A DNA stretch of 64,000 nt from Dechloromonas sp. A34. GTDB taxonomy: Bacteria > Pseudomonadota > Gammaproteobacteria > Burkholderiales > Rhodocyclaceae. The position numbers were made by a program, and so were the translations under genes. Under the pieces are notes generated by a model that was given only the letters and a program-made list of their open reading frames with translations, was not told the origin of the DNA and did not search any database. Location of the stretch: NCBI RefSeq assembly GCF_026261605.1, contig NZ_CP102486.1:2232001-2296000 (forward strand), written 5' to 3'. Numbering within the stretch: the stretch's first letter is position 1; each line of letters opens with the position of its first letter. Below are positions 17,157 through 25,437 of the stretch, in pieces.

Positions 17157-17691
17157 TATACTCCAGCGCTGCCTCAGTCGCATCTACAAGCCCTTTAAGG
17201 AATCGAATGACTTTTTGCAGGTCTTCTTTGGTTACCGGGTGCGCTGTCGGAGAGCCTGCGGTGATCGTCCTTGATCGATGTACTACGTCGCCCCGTAGCT
17301 TCATGTACTGGTTCAGGCGTTCTCGAACTGTTTTGGGGTCGAAGTTGTTCCAGCACCATTTATCGGTTAGATCGACGTTGGCGTAGTCACGGAAAAGCTG
17401 GATGGTCTTGTCAGAAGTCGGGTTGTGCAGGCGTTTGATTTCGTCGTTTAACTTGCCTTTGACGAAGTTGCCGATCGAGCTGTCGTGCAAACCTTGAAGC
17501 CGAGCGGTAGCCGCTTCCATCACACGATCCTCGACATATGTCTCCCATGCTGTCATCGCCATGATCAATCCAGCACGTTTTAACACCTCTGTTTCTGGTG
17601 GTGGGGGTTGCGTATTCAGTGCGTTGAAATGAGCGAGAAGGTTTTCTGCGTCACAGATTGACTGTGTGAATACGTCGCTTGCGTCGGACAT
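17146..17691 (-). CDS. HEPN-domain protein (RiboL-PSP-HEPN-like)
   Basis: A 181-residue all-helical protein. The central part resembles RiboL-PSP-HEPN proteins: GLIMAMTAWETYVEDRV near residues 41-57, and the HEPN catalytic motif R133-x4-H138 in KLRGDVVHRS. HEPN proteins are RNA-cutting toxins or effectors in many defence systems. It is the first gene of a four-gene operon with 11-base overlaps to the next. No strong ribosome site is visible before this ATG. Whether it is an active RNase is not shown. Confidence 0.75.
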   Translation of the reverse strand: MSDASDVFTQSICDAENLLAHFNALNTQPPPPETEVLKRAGLIMAMTAWETYVEDRVMEAATARLQGLHDSSIGNFVKGKLNDEIKRLHNPTSDKTIQLFRDYANVDLTDKWCWNNFDPKTVRERLNQYMKLRGDVVHRSRTITAGSPTAHPVTKEDLQKVIRFLKGLVDATEAALEYNVH

Positions 17692-17983
17692 GGCTATAGG
17701 TTTTCAGGTAGATGACGCGATCCTAACAGATGACCGTTGGGTATCCACAAGCCAATCTATGTCTGGTGGCTATTACCCATGGTCAAAATTGAACGCGAAC
17801 AGATGGTCAAATTTAAACGCGCGCCGACAGATGATCATATAAGTGCTGCGGGGGTCTGTTGCGAGTGCTGAACAGTCGCTGCGTAGTGATTTTATGCCCG
17901 CTAATCGTTGGCGGACTTTTCCAAACTATGGGGTAAAAGCGTGGCAGGGTTTCCTGCCGTAAACTGTTCGGTAGGGTTGAAAA
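17692..17983. other. Non-coding region upstream of the HEPN operon
   Basis: About 290 bases without a gene. It should hold the promoter of the HEPN operon, but I see no clear -35/-10 pair. It contains an IS21-like end (17780-17829). The remainder (17830-17983) shows nothing I can name. Confidence 0.5.
17780..17829 (-). mobile_element. Solitary IS21-like terminal end (remnant)
   Basis: TGGTCAAAATTGAACGC (17780-17796) is repeated as TGGTCAAATTTAAACGC (17804-17820), a 24-base period, and the segment ends in GCCGACA (17829), reading TGTCGGC on the minus strand. IS21-family ends start TG and carry short multiple repeats like these. No transposase gene is nearby, so this appears to be a leftover end. 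Confidence 0.55.
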
Positions 17984-18358
17984 TCAAGGTTTGGGTGGGT
18001 TGCCAAGCTTAAAGTAGGTTAGGCCATGAATTGGTATGCCATTCTTTTCATATCGTCCAAATGCCCAGACGAAAGGGTGCTGCTGAAGCACGACCCAGAG
18101 AAATAGGCCAAAACACTTTCCAGCTTCAGTTGCACTTTGGTCGCACGCCTTCTGGTAAATGGGGTCGTATACAGTCCCTGACCAATCATTGCCTGGTATC
18201 CAACTAGAGGTGTGAATTTCGGCTCCTTCGATGCGCTGATTCAGTTCTGCAACGATTGCCTCGTATTCAGCGTTAGAAAGGCGGCTGCGCCAGCGTTTGA
18301 AATCTACTTCGTATGGGATGTCGTAGATATAGTGACTGCGTTCAATTGCATAGAGCAT
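17984..18358 (-). CDS. Hypothetical protein, 124 residues
   Basis: A 124-residue soluble protein, not recognised with certainty. It is rich in aromatic residues (YIYDIPYEVDF at the N-terminus; SSWIPGNDW; HGLTYFKLG at the C-terminus), suggesting a compact alpha/beta fold. A GGAGA site precedes the ATG. It follows the 185-residue gene by 33 bases and is probably co-transcribed. It lies on the mobile element and is AT-richer than the host genes. Confidence 0.6.
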   Translation of the reverse strand: MLYAIERSHYIYDIPYEVDFKRWRSRLSNAEYEAIVAELNQRIEGAEIHTSSWIPGNDWSGTVYDPIYQKACDQSATEAGKCFGLFLWVVLQQHPFVWAFGRYEKNGIPIHGLTYFKLGNPPKP

Positions 18359-18391
18359 AAAAATTCTCCGTCTAACTTGGAAGTGGCGTCG

Positions 18392-18949
18392 TCACGCCTT
18401 GATGGTGATTTCGATCTTGTCGATACTTACTCCAAGGGTCGCTGCCAAGCCTGCTTTAGCTTCTGGAATTGTTAGAAATCTCTGTTTGGCGGGTGCGTCC
18501 GGCGCGTTGGTGCTCTCCACTGGATCTTCCTCCATCACCACTTCTGGCTCTGCTACCACCGTCGGCATCGGCTGAAACTGAAGTTGTTCAGGATCAATGT
18601 CAAGTTCGTCGAGCGTTGTGTACCGAACGGGATTTCGTCCCTTCCATCCATATGGAATATTTATTTTCGCGTATTCGCTGATTCGGATCGAGTATCGACC
18701 CTGTGATCCTTCTTCGGTAGTAGGTACGACTTCGCTGATCCGGCCGATCAAAAAGGCAGTGCCATGCGGCTCTGTGGCTCCACCCCATTTGCCGTTGTGC
18801 TGGTTCTGAACCGTGACCAGGAATTCATGCTTCCGGGCGTTGGCTGGATTGAGCACCCACGCTTGGCTGCCACCCTCGCGCACTATCCGTTCAGGACCTC
18901 TTGCCGTCATAACCATGACTGCGGATGCTTTTTTCTTCATGTGATCCAT
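18392..18949 (-). CDS. Hypothetical protein, 185 residues
   Basis: A 185-residue soluble protein. The start was set by a GGAG site 10 bases upstream. A basic N-terminus (DHMKKKAS) is followed by a beta-rich region (WVLNPANARKHEFLVTVQN ... GTAFLIGRISEVV ... SIRISEYAKINIPY), a Pro/Glu/Val-rich linker and a C-terminal part with FLTIPEAKAGLAATLGVSIDKIEI. I recognise no family. It is the last gene before the element boundary, transcribed away from comEC. Confidence 0.6.
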   Translation of the reverse strand: MDHMKKKASAVMVMTARGPERIVREGGSQAWVLNPANARKHEFLVTVQNQHNGKWGGATEPHGTAFLIGRISEVVPTTEEGSQGRYSIRISEYAKINIPYGWKGRNPVRYTTLDELDIDPEQLQFQPMPTVVAEPEVVMEEDPVESTNAPDAPAKQRFLTIPEAKAGLAATLGVSIDKIEITIKA

Positions 18950-19025
18950 TTTTTTCTCCAGTAAATATTCTGAGCAAGAACTGTTAGAAAGTCGGTTGCT
19001 ACACTCGAATGGATTAAATGATACA

Positions 19026-19076
19026 TAACGATCAGAGATCATGCAATAACATTAGCGTGTAACGATTGGTAACGAT
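19026..19076. repeat. Three TAACGAT repeats near the element end
   Basis: TAACGAT occurs at 19026-19032, 19060-19066 and 19070-19076, the last two 10 bases apart, one helical turn. They lie upstream of the minus-strand gene at 18949 and within about 100 bases of the comEC junction, so they may be operator sites or recombinase/transposase binding sites at the element end. Confidence 0.45.
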
Positions 19077-19149
19077 GTGTATCGCGTTGGCTGATAAAAG
19101 CAATAGTGACTGGTATCGGTTTGCTGAAAGTGAATTAACGTTTTAATAG

Positions 19150-19165
19150 ATAATAAATCTCGATT
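19150..19165. other. Right boundary of the mobile element in comEC
   Basis: To the right, the comEC frame reads ISGLHVTM without interruption from 19163. To the left a TAA stop in the same frame at 19154 and AT-rich non-comEC sequence begin. The exact crossover base cannot be fixed without the left end. Confidence 0.7.
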
Positions 19166-20719
19166 TCCGGGCTGCACGTGACGATGGTGGCGGCGCTCTT
19201 TGGCTGGCTGGTCAGCTTTGGCTGGCGCCGGGTGCCCCGCCTGGCCCTTGCGCTACCGGCACAGAAGGCCGGTCTGCTGGCGGCGTGTACTGCCGCCATG
19301 CTCTATGCCTTGCTGGCCGGCTTTGCCGTGCCCGCCCAGCGCACCCTCTACATGCTGATGGTTGCCGCGCTGGCCATGCTTTCGGGGCGGATCGTCGCGC
19401 CCAGCCGGACCTTGCTGCTCGGCCTGCTGGTGGTCCTGCTGATCGATCCGTGGGCGGTGCTGGCAGCCGGCTTCTGGTTGTCGTTCGGCGCGGTCGGTGC
19501 CTTGCTCTACGTCGGCTCGGCCAAGATCGGCCGGGGGCGGGGTTGGCGCGAGCGCCTGGGCGCCTGGGGCGGCGTTCAGTGGGCGGCGACGCTGGCCTCG
19601 TTGCCGGTGTTGCTGCTGGTTTTCCAGCAATTTTCGCTGGTCTCACCGCTGGCCAATGCCGTGGCGATTCCGGTGATTAGTTTTATCGTCACGCCGCTGG
19701 CGCTGCTTGGGGCACTCGTTCCGTGGTGGCCGATCGCCGCCGTCGCCCATCTGGCCATGGATTGGCTCATGTTGTTCCTCGACTGGTGTGCCACCTGGCC
19801 GGTCTGGCAGGCGCCGGCACCGCCGTTGTGGGCAGCGGTCGCTGCCGGCCTCGGGGTGGCGCTCTGCCTGTTGCCGCGCGGCATGCCAGGGCGCGCCATC
19901 GGGCTGTTCCTGCTGGCGCCGGCGCTGTTTTGGCCGGTCGACCGACCCGCCCCGGGCGAAGCCTGGATCACCGTCCTCGATGTCGGGCAGGGCCTGGCCA
20001 GCGTGGTGCGGACCCGCGACCATACGCTGATCTATGACCCGGGGCCGCTCTATAGCGCCGAATCGGATGCCGGGCAGCGCGTCGTGGTGCCTTACCTGCG
20101 TCGCCTGGGAATCAACCGGGTTGATCTGCTGATGGTGACGCATCGCGATAGCGACCATGCCGGCGGTAGCGCTTCGGTCCAGTCGGCACTGACGGTCGAT
20201 GCGATCCGCTCCTCGGTGCCGGAAATTCCCGGCGAGCCTTGCCTGGCCGGGCAGGGCTGGAATTGGGACGGCGTACTGTTCGAGGTTTTGCATCCGGTGG
20301 CGGAGCAGGCGACCGCCCGTCAGAAAACCAACCACCACTCCTGCGTCTTGCGCGTGACGGCCGGCGATAAACGCATGCTGCTGACTTCAGATATCGAAGC
20401 CGCCGACGAGGCGGCCCTGCTTGCGCGCTATCCCGGGCAACTGGCGGCGGATGTCCTGCTGGTGCCGCACCACGGCTCGCGGACCTCGTCGACTCCAGCC
20501 TTTCTGGATGCCGTGGCGCCCGCCTCGGCGGTGATTCCGGTGGGCTATCGCAACCGTTTCGGGCACCCCAAGAGCGAGGTGCTCGAGCGCTATGCCGCCC
20601 GGGAAATTCCGCTGTGGCGAACCGACCGCGACGGGGCGGTCGAGATCAGGCTGGCGGTCGGTGGACTTGCGCTTTCCGGCTGGCGGGCACAGTATCGGCG
20701 CTACTGGCAGGGGGAATGA
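19163..20719 (+). pseudogene. comEC: comEC, 3' part only (DNA uptake channel, truncated)
   Basis: About 518 codons of ComEC/Rec2, the inner-membrane DNA uptake channel. The Competence domain's later membrane helices and the C-terminal metallo-beta-lactamase-like domain are present (DVGQGL, HRDSDHAGG, PHHGSRTSS). ComEC is normally about 750-800 residues, so the first third including the N-terminal OB-like part is missing: the frame begins at ISGLHV, where intact proteins read LLAISGLHV. A GTG at 19178 could start a short product, but it would lack essential membrane segments. The gene was cut by the integrated element. Confidence 0.9.
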
Positions 20720-20740
20720 CGTATGCGTGAAGGAGAGGGC

Positions 20741-21595
20741 ATGAAGTTCAAGCAAGAGCACGTGCAATGCATCAGCCGCTCCGGGCTACACCGCATGGCC
20801 TATACCGAGTGGGGTGATCGGCACAATCCGCGGGTACTGATCTGCGTCCATGGCCTGACCCGCAACGGTCGCGATTTCGACACGCTGGCCGAGGCGATGT
20901 CTGGCCATTACCGGGTGATTTGCCCCGATGTCGTCGGCCGCGGCAAGAGCAGTCGTCTGCGCGACCCGGCCGGCTACGAGATTCCGCAGTACGTGGCCGA
21001 CATGGTGACGCTGATCGCCCGTCTCGGCGTCGAGCGCGTCGATTGGATCGGTACCTCGATGGGTGGCCTGATCGGTATGGCGCTGGCCAGCCAGGAAGGG
21101 ACGCCGGTCGGCAAACTGCTGCTCAATGACGTCGGGCCGGTGATCACGGTCGAAGCCCTGCACCGGATCGCCACCTACGTCGGCGCCGATCCGGTCTGGC
21201 CGTCCTTCGCCGATGTGCTGGCCTACATCAAGCTGATCAGTGCGCCGTTCGGCAACCTGAGCGAGGCGCAGTGGTGGCACCTGACCGAGAACAGTGTCGC
21301 TCAGCGTGCCGACGGGCGCTGGGGCTTTCTTTACGATCCTCAGATCGCTACCCCGTTCAAGGCTACCTTTGTCGACCAGGACATTGATCTGTGGCCGATC
21401 TACGAGCTGATCCGCTGCCCGACGCTGGTTCTGCGCGGTGCCGAATCAGACCTGCTGACCCGCGACACCTGGCAGCAGATGGGCTTGCGCGGCCCCCATG
21501 CCGAACTGGCCGAAATCCCCGGGGTCGGTCACGCGCCGATGTTCCTCAGCGACGACCAGATTTCAATCGCCCGGGATTTCCTGCTGAAGGCATGA
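20741..21595 (+). CDS. Alpha/beta hydrolase
   Basis: A 284-residue alpha/beta-fold hydrolase. The nucleophile elbow is GTSMGG (Ser in the middle), the oxyanion region is CVHGLTRNGRDFD, and the final catalytic His lies in PGVGHAPM. Substrate unknown; the family includes esterases and lactonases. ATG chosen because GGAG lies 6 bases upstream; an ATG 18 bases earlier is possible. It follows comEC by 21 bases and overlaps the next hydrolase by 4 bases (ATGA). Confidence 0.85.
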   Translation: MKFKQEHVQCISRSGLHRMAYTEWGDRHNPRVLICVHGLTRNGRDFDTLAEAMSGHYRVICPDVVGRGKSSRLRDPAGYEIPQYVADMVTLIARLGVERVDWIGTSMGGLIGMALASQEGTPVGKLLLNDVGPVITVEALHRIATYVGADPVWPSFADVLAYIKLISAPFGNLSEAQWWHLTENSVAQRADGRWGFLYDPQIATPFKATFVDQDIDLWPIYELIRCPTLVLRGAESDLLTRDTWQQMGLRGPHAELAEIPGVGHAPMFLSDDQISIARDFLLKA

Positions 21596-22353
21596 AACAC
21601 ATCGTAATCGACGACCTTCGGCTCGAATATCGCGACATTCCGGCGACCAACGAGGGACGTCCGACCCTGCTCCTGCTCCATGAAGGACTGGGCTGCGTCG
21701 CCATGTGGCGGGATTTTCCAGCCAAGCTCGCGGCGGCGACCGGTTGCCAGGTCGTTACCTGGTCGCGGGCCGGTTATGGTGGCTCGCAGCCTTACCCGGA
21801 GGCGCGCACGCTGCGCTACATGCACCGCGAGGCCGAGGCCGCTTTGCCGGCTCTGCTCGCCGCTCTGAGCATTGAGCATCCGGTGCTGATTGGTCACAGC
21901 GATGGCGGCAGTATCGCGCTGCTGTTCGCTGCGGCTTTTCCCGAGGTGCCGCGCGGCATCGCGGTGATGGCGCCCCATGAATTCGTCGAGGAGGTCACGC
22001 TGGCCGGCATCCGCGCCGCCCGCACGGCCTGGGAGACGACCGACCTCGCGAAGAAGATGGCACGCTACCATCACGAACAGACCGCCCGCGTCTTCAGCGA
22101 CTGGAACGATACCTGGCTGTCGCCGGACTTCCGCAACTGGAATATCGAGGCTTGTCTGGCGAATATCCGCTGTCCGGTGCTCGCCATCCAGGGTGAGGAT
22201 GACGAGTACGCGACGATGCGCCAGATCGAGGTCATCGCCGAGCGAGTGCCGGGGGCGACGCTGCTCAAGCTGCCGCACTGTGGTCACAGCCCGCAGCGCG
22301 ATCAGGAAGCCGCCGTGCTGGCAGCCCTCGAGGCTTTCATTCGCCAGCTCTGA
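21592..22353 (+). CDS. Alpha/beta hydrolase (second)
   Basis: A 253-residue alpha/beta hydrolase. The nucleophile elbow is GHSDGG, the acid probably in the QGEDDEY segment, and the His in PHCGHSPQ. A LLHEGLGCVAMWRDFP stretch forms the oxyanion region, close to the MhpC/menH-type hydrolases. It is translationally coupled to the preceding hydrolase by an ATGA overlap. The substrate cannot be deduced. Confidence 0.85.
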   Translation: MKHIVIDDLRLEYRDIPATNEGRPTLLLLHEGLGCVAMWRDFPAKLAAATGCQVVTWSRAGYGGSQPYPEARTLRYMHREAEAALPALLAALSIEHPVLIGHSDGGSIALLFAAAFPEVPRGIAVMAPHEFVEEVTLAGIRAARTAWETTDLAKKMARYHHEQTARVFSDWNDTWLSPDFRNWNIEACLANIRCPVLAIQGEDDEYATMRQIEVIAERVPGATLLKLPHCGHSPQRDQEAAVLAALEAFIRQL

Positions 22354-22389
22354 ACCGGTGGCTGGCGCCTGGCCGCCAGCGACCCTGCG

Positions 22390-23358
22390 TTAAATCGAAT
22401 ACGGCCGATGCAGCCAGCCGCGCACGACATCGACGTCGCGTTGCGGCAGGTAGGCGAAGCCGGCCAGCGCGTCCTCGACGACCGTCTGGGCCACCCAGTG
22501 CGGCACCGCCTTGGTGGTCAGCATGTGGAAATACCAGGCCATCGGGTAGCCCGCTTCACGATCGAAATGGCACAGCACGCCGTACAGATCGAGACCGCTG
22601 GTGCCCGGAGCCGCCGCGAATTCCGGGGCTGCGCCGGCCAGTGTGGCGATCGGCTGGGCGCGGAAGACGGTCTGGTGATAACGGTCGAGATGCTCGCGGG
22701 TGGCGATCACCCAGTGGTTGTAGTAGGTGCTGGTGGCGCCGGCGCTGCTCGTCTCCCAGTCCTCGACCATGCGGTGCACACCGGCCGGTTCCGGCTTCTG
22801 CGCCAGCATGCGCTTGAGGAAGGCGCCGATGTGCTGGATGCGGCGGAAGGTATAGAAGGGCAGGTCGAGCGCCTGTGGCAAATCGTTACCGCCCCGCGGA
22901 TCGACCAGTTCCTCCAGGGTTGTCGGGTCGTTGGCGAATAGCCGGTGCGCCCGCATCTCCTGCAGATCCTCGATTTCCAGTTGCAGGAAGTCGTCGTTCG
23001 CCTCGCCGGCCGAGGCCACCAGGTAGTGTGTCTGGCCGACCAGGCGGGTGGCGTAAAGGTTCTGTCCGGCAAAGTCGTCGACCAGCTGGGCGAAGTCGCC
23101 GTCACGTTCGTCCAGCGCGGCCTCGACCCAGCTTTCGAGATTGTCGGAAATGCGCTGGCCGTTGCCATCGACGATGCCGCCCAGGCGATACCAGCCACCG
23201 CGGCCCAGGGCATGGCGAAACTTCCAGTCGGGCAGCGCCTGGCCGAGCGCCTTGACGAGGGCGCCCGGGCCGCTGCTGACCGGCACCTTGGCGCAGGTTT
23301 CGACAATGGCGGGGGCGAGCGATTTGCAATATTCCGTCCAGGCCAGGGTTTGTTTCAT
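22390..23358 (-). CDS. Conserved protein at the end of the nif operon, unknown function
   Basis: A 322-residue soluble protein that I do not recognise beyond its position. It begins 16 bases after lrv with a GAGGAAC ribosome site, so it belongs to the nifHDKT operon. It has many aromatic and charged residues, no membrane segment, and an FYTFRRIQHIGAFLKRM stretch near its middle. A role in nitrogenase maturation or protection is inferred only from the operon. A GC-rich hairpin (22361-22380) lies between it and the converging hydrolase gene. Confidence 0.65.
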   Translation of the reverse strand: MKQTLAWTEYCKSLAPAIVETCAKVPVSSGPGALVKALGQALPDWKFRHALGRGGWYRLGGIVDGNGQRISDNLESWVEAALDERDGDFAQLVDDFAGQNLYATRLVGQTHYLVASAGEANDDFLQLEIEDLQEMRAHRLFANDPTTLEELVDPRGGNDLPQALDLPFYTFRRIQHIGAFLKRMLAQKPEPAGVHRMVEDWETSSAGATSTYYNHWVIATREHLDRYHQTVFRAQPIATLAGAAPEFAAAPGTSGLDLYGVLCHFDREAGYPMAWYFHMLTTKAVPHWVAQTVVEDALAGFAYLPQRDVDVVRGWLHRPYSI

Positions 23359-23374
23359 CGGGTGTTCCTCGTTA

Positions 23375-24127
23375 TCAAATGGCGTTTTCTTCAGTCAGGC
23401 GGGCCAGAGCCGCTTCGCGGACTTCGACCTCGGGGTCGCCGGTCAGCGGGGATAGAAATTCGAGCGGAGCATTGCCGACGGCAGCCAGGCGCACCCACCA
23501 TTCGCTGTCGCCGAGCAGTTCGGCGGCGAGGCCGGGCAGGGCGCGTTCGGCGACGATGGCCCGGACTTCCGGTTCTGGATCGTTGGCCAGCATATCGAGG
23601 GCAAAAGGCGGCAGGCGGGCGGCGACGACCTTGCGGACTTCGCGCTCGGCATCCTTAGCCATCTTGGCGAGCTGGCCGTGCGGCAGGCGGCGGGCGACGG
23701 TGGCACGGATCAGGTAATCCGGATCGTGCAGCAGGCGGTGCAGATGTTCCTCGGGAATGCGGGCGACGACGCCGAGCCGGACTTCACGGTCGGGATCGCC
23801 CGCCATCTTGACCAGCTCGTCGGCCGGAATGCGGTCGACCACGACCCGGCGGACGATCTCGTCGCTGTCGCTGGTCAGGTCGCCGATCAGCTCGACCGGC
23901 GCATAGCGGGCGGCGATGGCGCGGCGCTCCCAGAACAGGTCGGCGAGGAAATGTTCGGCCTGATCGCGGTTAGCGCGAAAAAAGCGGTCGATCTGCCGCC
24001 CGCTGTGGGCGCGCACGCAACTGTCCCCCGGCTTGCAGCGCCCGCTGTTCAGGTGGCTTGCCGCGTAGGAGCAGCCGGCGCACAGGCCATAGCGGCCGAC
24101 GCCGAGGGCCGGCTGTTCATTCATCAT
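23375..24127 (-). CDS. lrv: 4Fe-4S leucine-rich-repeat-variant (LRV) protein
   Basis: A 250-residue protein made of an N-terminal four-cysteine cluster (C16, C19, C31, C37 approximately: C-x2-C-x11-C-x5-C) that binds [4Fe-4S], followed by repeated 24-residue helical units (DPDREVRLGVVARIP-type) of the leucine-rich-repeat-variant kind. The Azotobacter vinelandii LRV protein, also encoded in the nif region, has the same architecture. Its exact role is unknown. It overlaps the upstream gene by 11 bases. Two adjacent ATGs are equally possible starts. Confidence 0.88.
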   Translation of the reverse strand: MMNEQPALGVGRYGLCAGCSYAASHLNSGRCKPGDSCVRAHSGRQIDRFFRANRDQAEHFLADLFWERRAIAARYAPVELIGDLTSDSDEIVRRVVVDRIPADELVKMAGDPDREVRLGVVARIPEEHLHRLLHDPDYLIRATVARRLPHGQLAKMAKDAEREVRKVVAARLPPFALDMLANDPEPEVRAIVAERALPGLAAELLGDSEWWVRLAAVGNAPLEFLSPLTGDPEVEVREAALARLTEENAI

Positions 24128-24377
24128 CCTTGGCGGCGACGATGATTCCCGTGGCGCCGTCGTACTCCATGGTTAGCTCCAGGCAATGACCGGTACTGCC
24201 CGAAATCAGGTAGAGCTCGTACTGCTCGATTTCGAGGACGGGCTGGAACCGGGGATTGATGTCGTTGGCCGAGCACTCGCTGAAGTGAATGTCGGGAAAG
24301 CGGGTGCGCAGGAAGGTGGCAGCCGGATTCAGGCTGGCGGCTTCGGCAACCTGGGCGACGATTTTCGGCGTGATCAT
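24117..24377 (-). CDS. Small nif-operon protein (DUF6129-like)
   Basis: An 86-residue soluble protein. It has an N-terminal helix (IVAQVAEAASLN), a PDIHFSECSANDI segment, a YELYLISGSTGHCLELT beta-hairpin region and an acidic end. I associate this pattern with the nif-linked family DUF6129. It overlaps nifY by 4 bases and lrv by 11. It is probably co-translated and may assist nitrogenase assembly. Confidence 0.65.
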   Translation of the reverse strand: MITPKIVAQVAEAASLNPAATFLRTRFPDIHFSECSANDINPRFQPVLEIEQYELYLISGSTGHCLELTMEYDGATGIIVAAKDDE

Positions 24378-25102
24378 GCTTCCTCTTCCTCCTCTTCGAC
24401 TTCGTACTTGGCCAGCGAAGCGGCGGGCAGGCCCATGATGCGGGCCAGCCAGGGCGGCGGGCTCTGTAGCGCGCCTTGCAGCTCGGCCAGAATGTCGCGG
24501 ACCGGGCCGCCCTTCGGCTTCTTCAGCGGATGGACGCCGGCGCGGACGACCTTGGCCGCCGCCGGGCCACCGATCGACTGGATGAACACCAGGTCGCAGT
24601 CGGCGATGACTTCGGCGCGCGCCTTGTTCTTGTCCTCGGCGGCATCGGCATCGAGGCCGGAGCGAACGGCGACCAGCTTGATCGCGGTCGATGAAACCTG
24701 ATAGATCAGGAAGCGTTCGCAGGAGCCGAAATGGCCGTCCAGGTTTTCGCCCTTGTTGTTGGCGATGGCGACTCGGATCGAGCCCGGCATTTCACCGTCG
24801 GTGTAGCTGTCGATGGCCGGCAGGTCGCTGCCTTCGATGTTTTCGCCCCACAGGAAGCGGACGGCTTCCTTGAGCGCATCGCCGCTGACGCCGACCACGC
24901 AGTTTTCTTCGGCGTGACCGCCGGCCAGAATGCTGCGCAGGTCCTCGACGGTGATCGAGGCGAGCTTGGATTCGGTGATCGGCAAGTCGAACTTGTCGGC
25001 CAGAGCACCGACCAGGGCACGGACGTCCAGGCCGTCAAGGGCACGGGCTGCCAGGGCGATACGGAGGGCGGCTTCGCGGGAGGCGATGGGGGTTGCGGAC
25101 AT
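24374..25102 (-). CDS. nifY: NifY/NafY-type FeMo-cofactor-binding protein
   Basis: A 242-residue protein. The C-terminal 130 residues are the dinitrogenase iron-molybdenum-cofactor (NifX/NifB-C) domain: IRVAIANNKGENLDGHFGSC with the conserved HFG. An additional N-terminal helical domain (about 90 residues) is what distinguishes NifY/NafY from the shorter NifX. It binds apo-dinitrogenase or FeMo-co during maturation. A GGAG site lies 7 bases before the chosen ATG. The C-terminus is a run of glutamates. Confidence 0.85.
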   Translation of the reverse strand: MSATPIASREAALRIALAARALDGLDVRALVGALADKFDLPITESKLASITVEDLRSILAGGHAEENCVVGVSGDALKEAVRFLWGENIEGSDLPAIDSYTDGEMPGSIRVAIANNKGENLDGHFGSCERFLIYQVSSTAIKLVAVRSGLDADAAEDKNKARAEVIADCDLVFIQSIGGPAAAKVVRAGVHPLKKPKGGPVRDILAELQGALQSPPPWLARIMGLPAASLAKYEVEEEEEEA

Positions 25103-25186
25103 GATGGTGCTCCATGTGAGGGTCTGGAGGGGAGTGTCCGGCACAGCTAAGCCGCGCCAGGCACTCGGTTCCGGACTCTCGGGCGA

Positions 25187-25378
25187 TCAGGCCGGCGAGA
25201 TGCAGCCGGACGGACAGACGTTCACGCACATCGGCGAGTCGTTCTCGCCCTCGCATTCCGTGCACTTGCCGGCGTCGATGGTAAAGAACACCTTGCCCTT
25301 GCTGATCGCCTTGGTCGGGCAGATCGGCCGGCAATCGTCGCAGGCGGTACACATGTCGGGATCGATATACATTGCCAT
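25187..25378 (-). CDS. 2[4Fe-4S] ferredoxin, nif-linked
   Basis: A 63-residue bacterial-type ferredoxin. The first cluster motif is CTACDDCRPICP and the second is CTECEG...CVNVCPSGC with the extended spacing seen in nif-linked FdxN/Alvin-type ferredoxins. It probably carries electrons to dinitrogenase reductase or to cofactor assembly. It lies between nifT and nifY on the same strand. Confidence 0.9.
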   Translation of the reverse strand: MAMYIDPDMCTACDDCRPICPTKAISKGKVFFTIDAGKCTECEGENDSPMCVNVCPSGCISPA

Positions 25379-25437
25379 GATGTTTCTCCTCGGAAACAGT
25401 GACGACCAGCGAAAGCTCGCTGGGCGCCGGGGTCAAA

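Noticed and set aside
19178..20719. A natural short ComEC starting at GTG 19178
   Set aside because: The frame matches ComEC upstream to 19163 and lacks the N-terminal third that all family members have, so it is a truncation.
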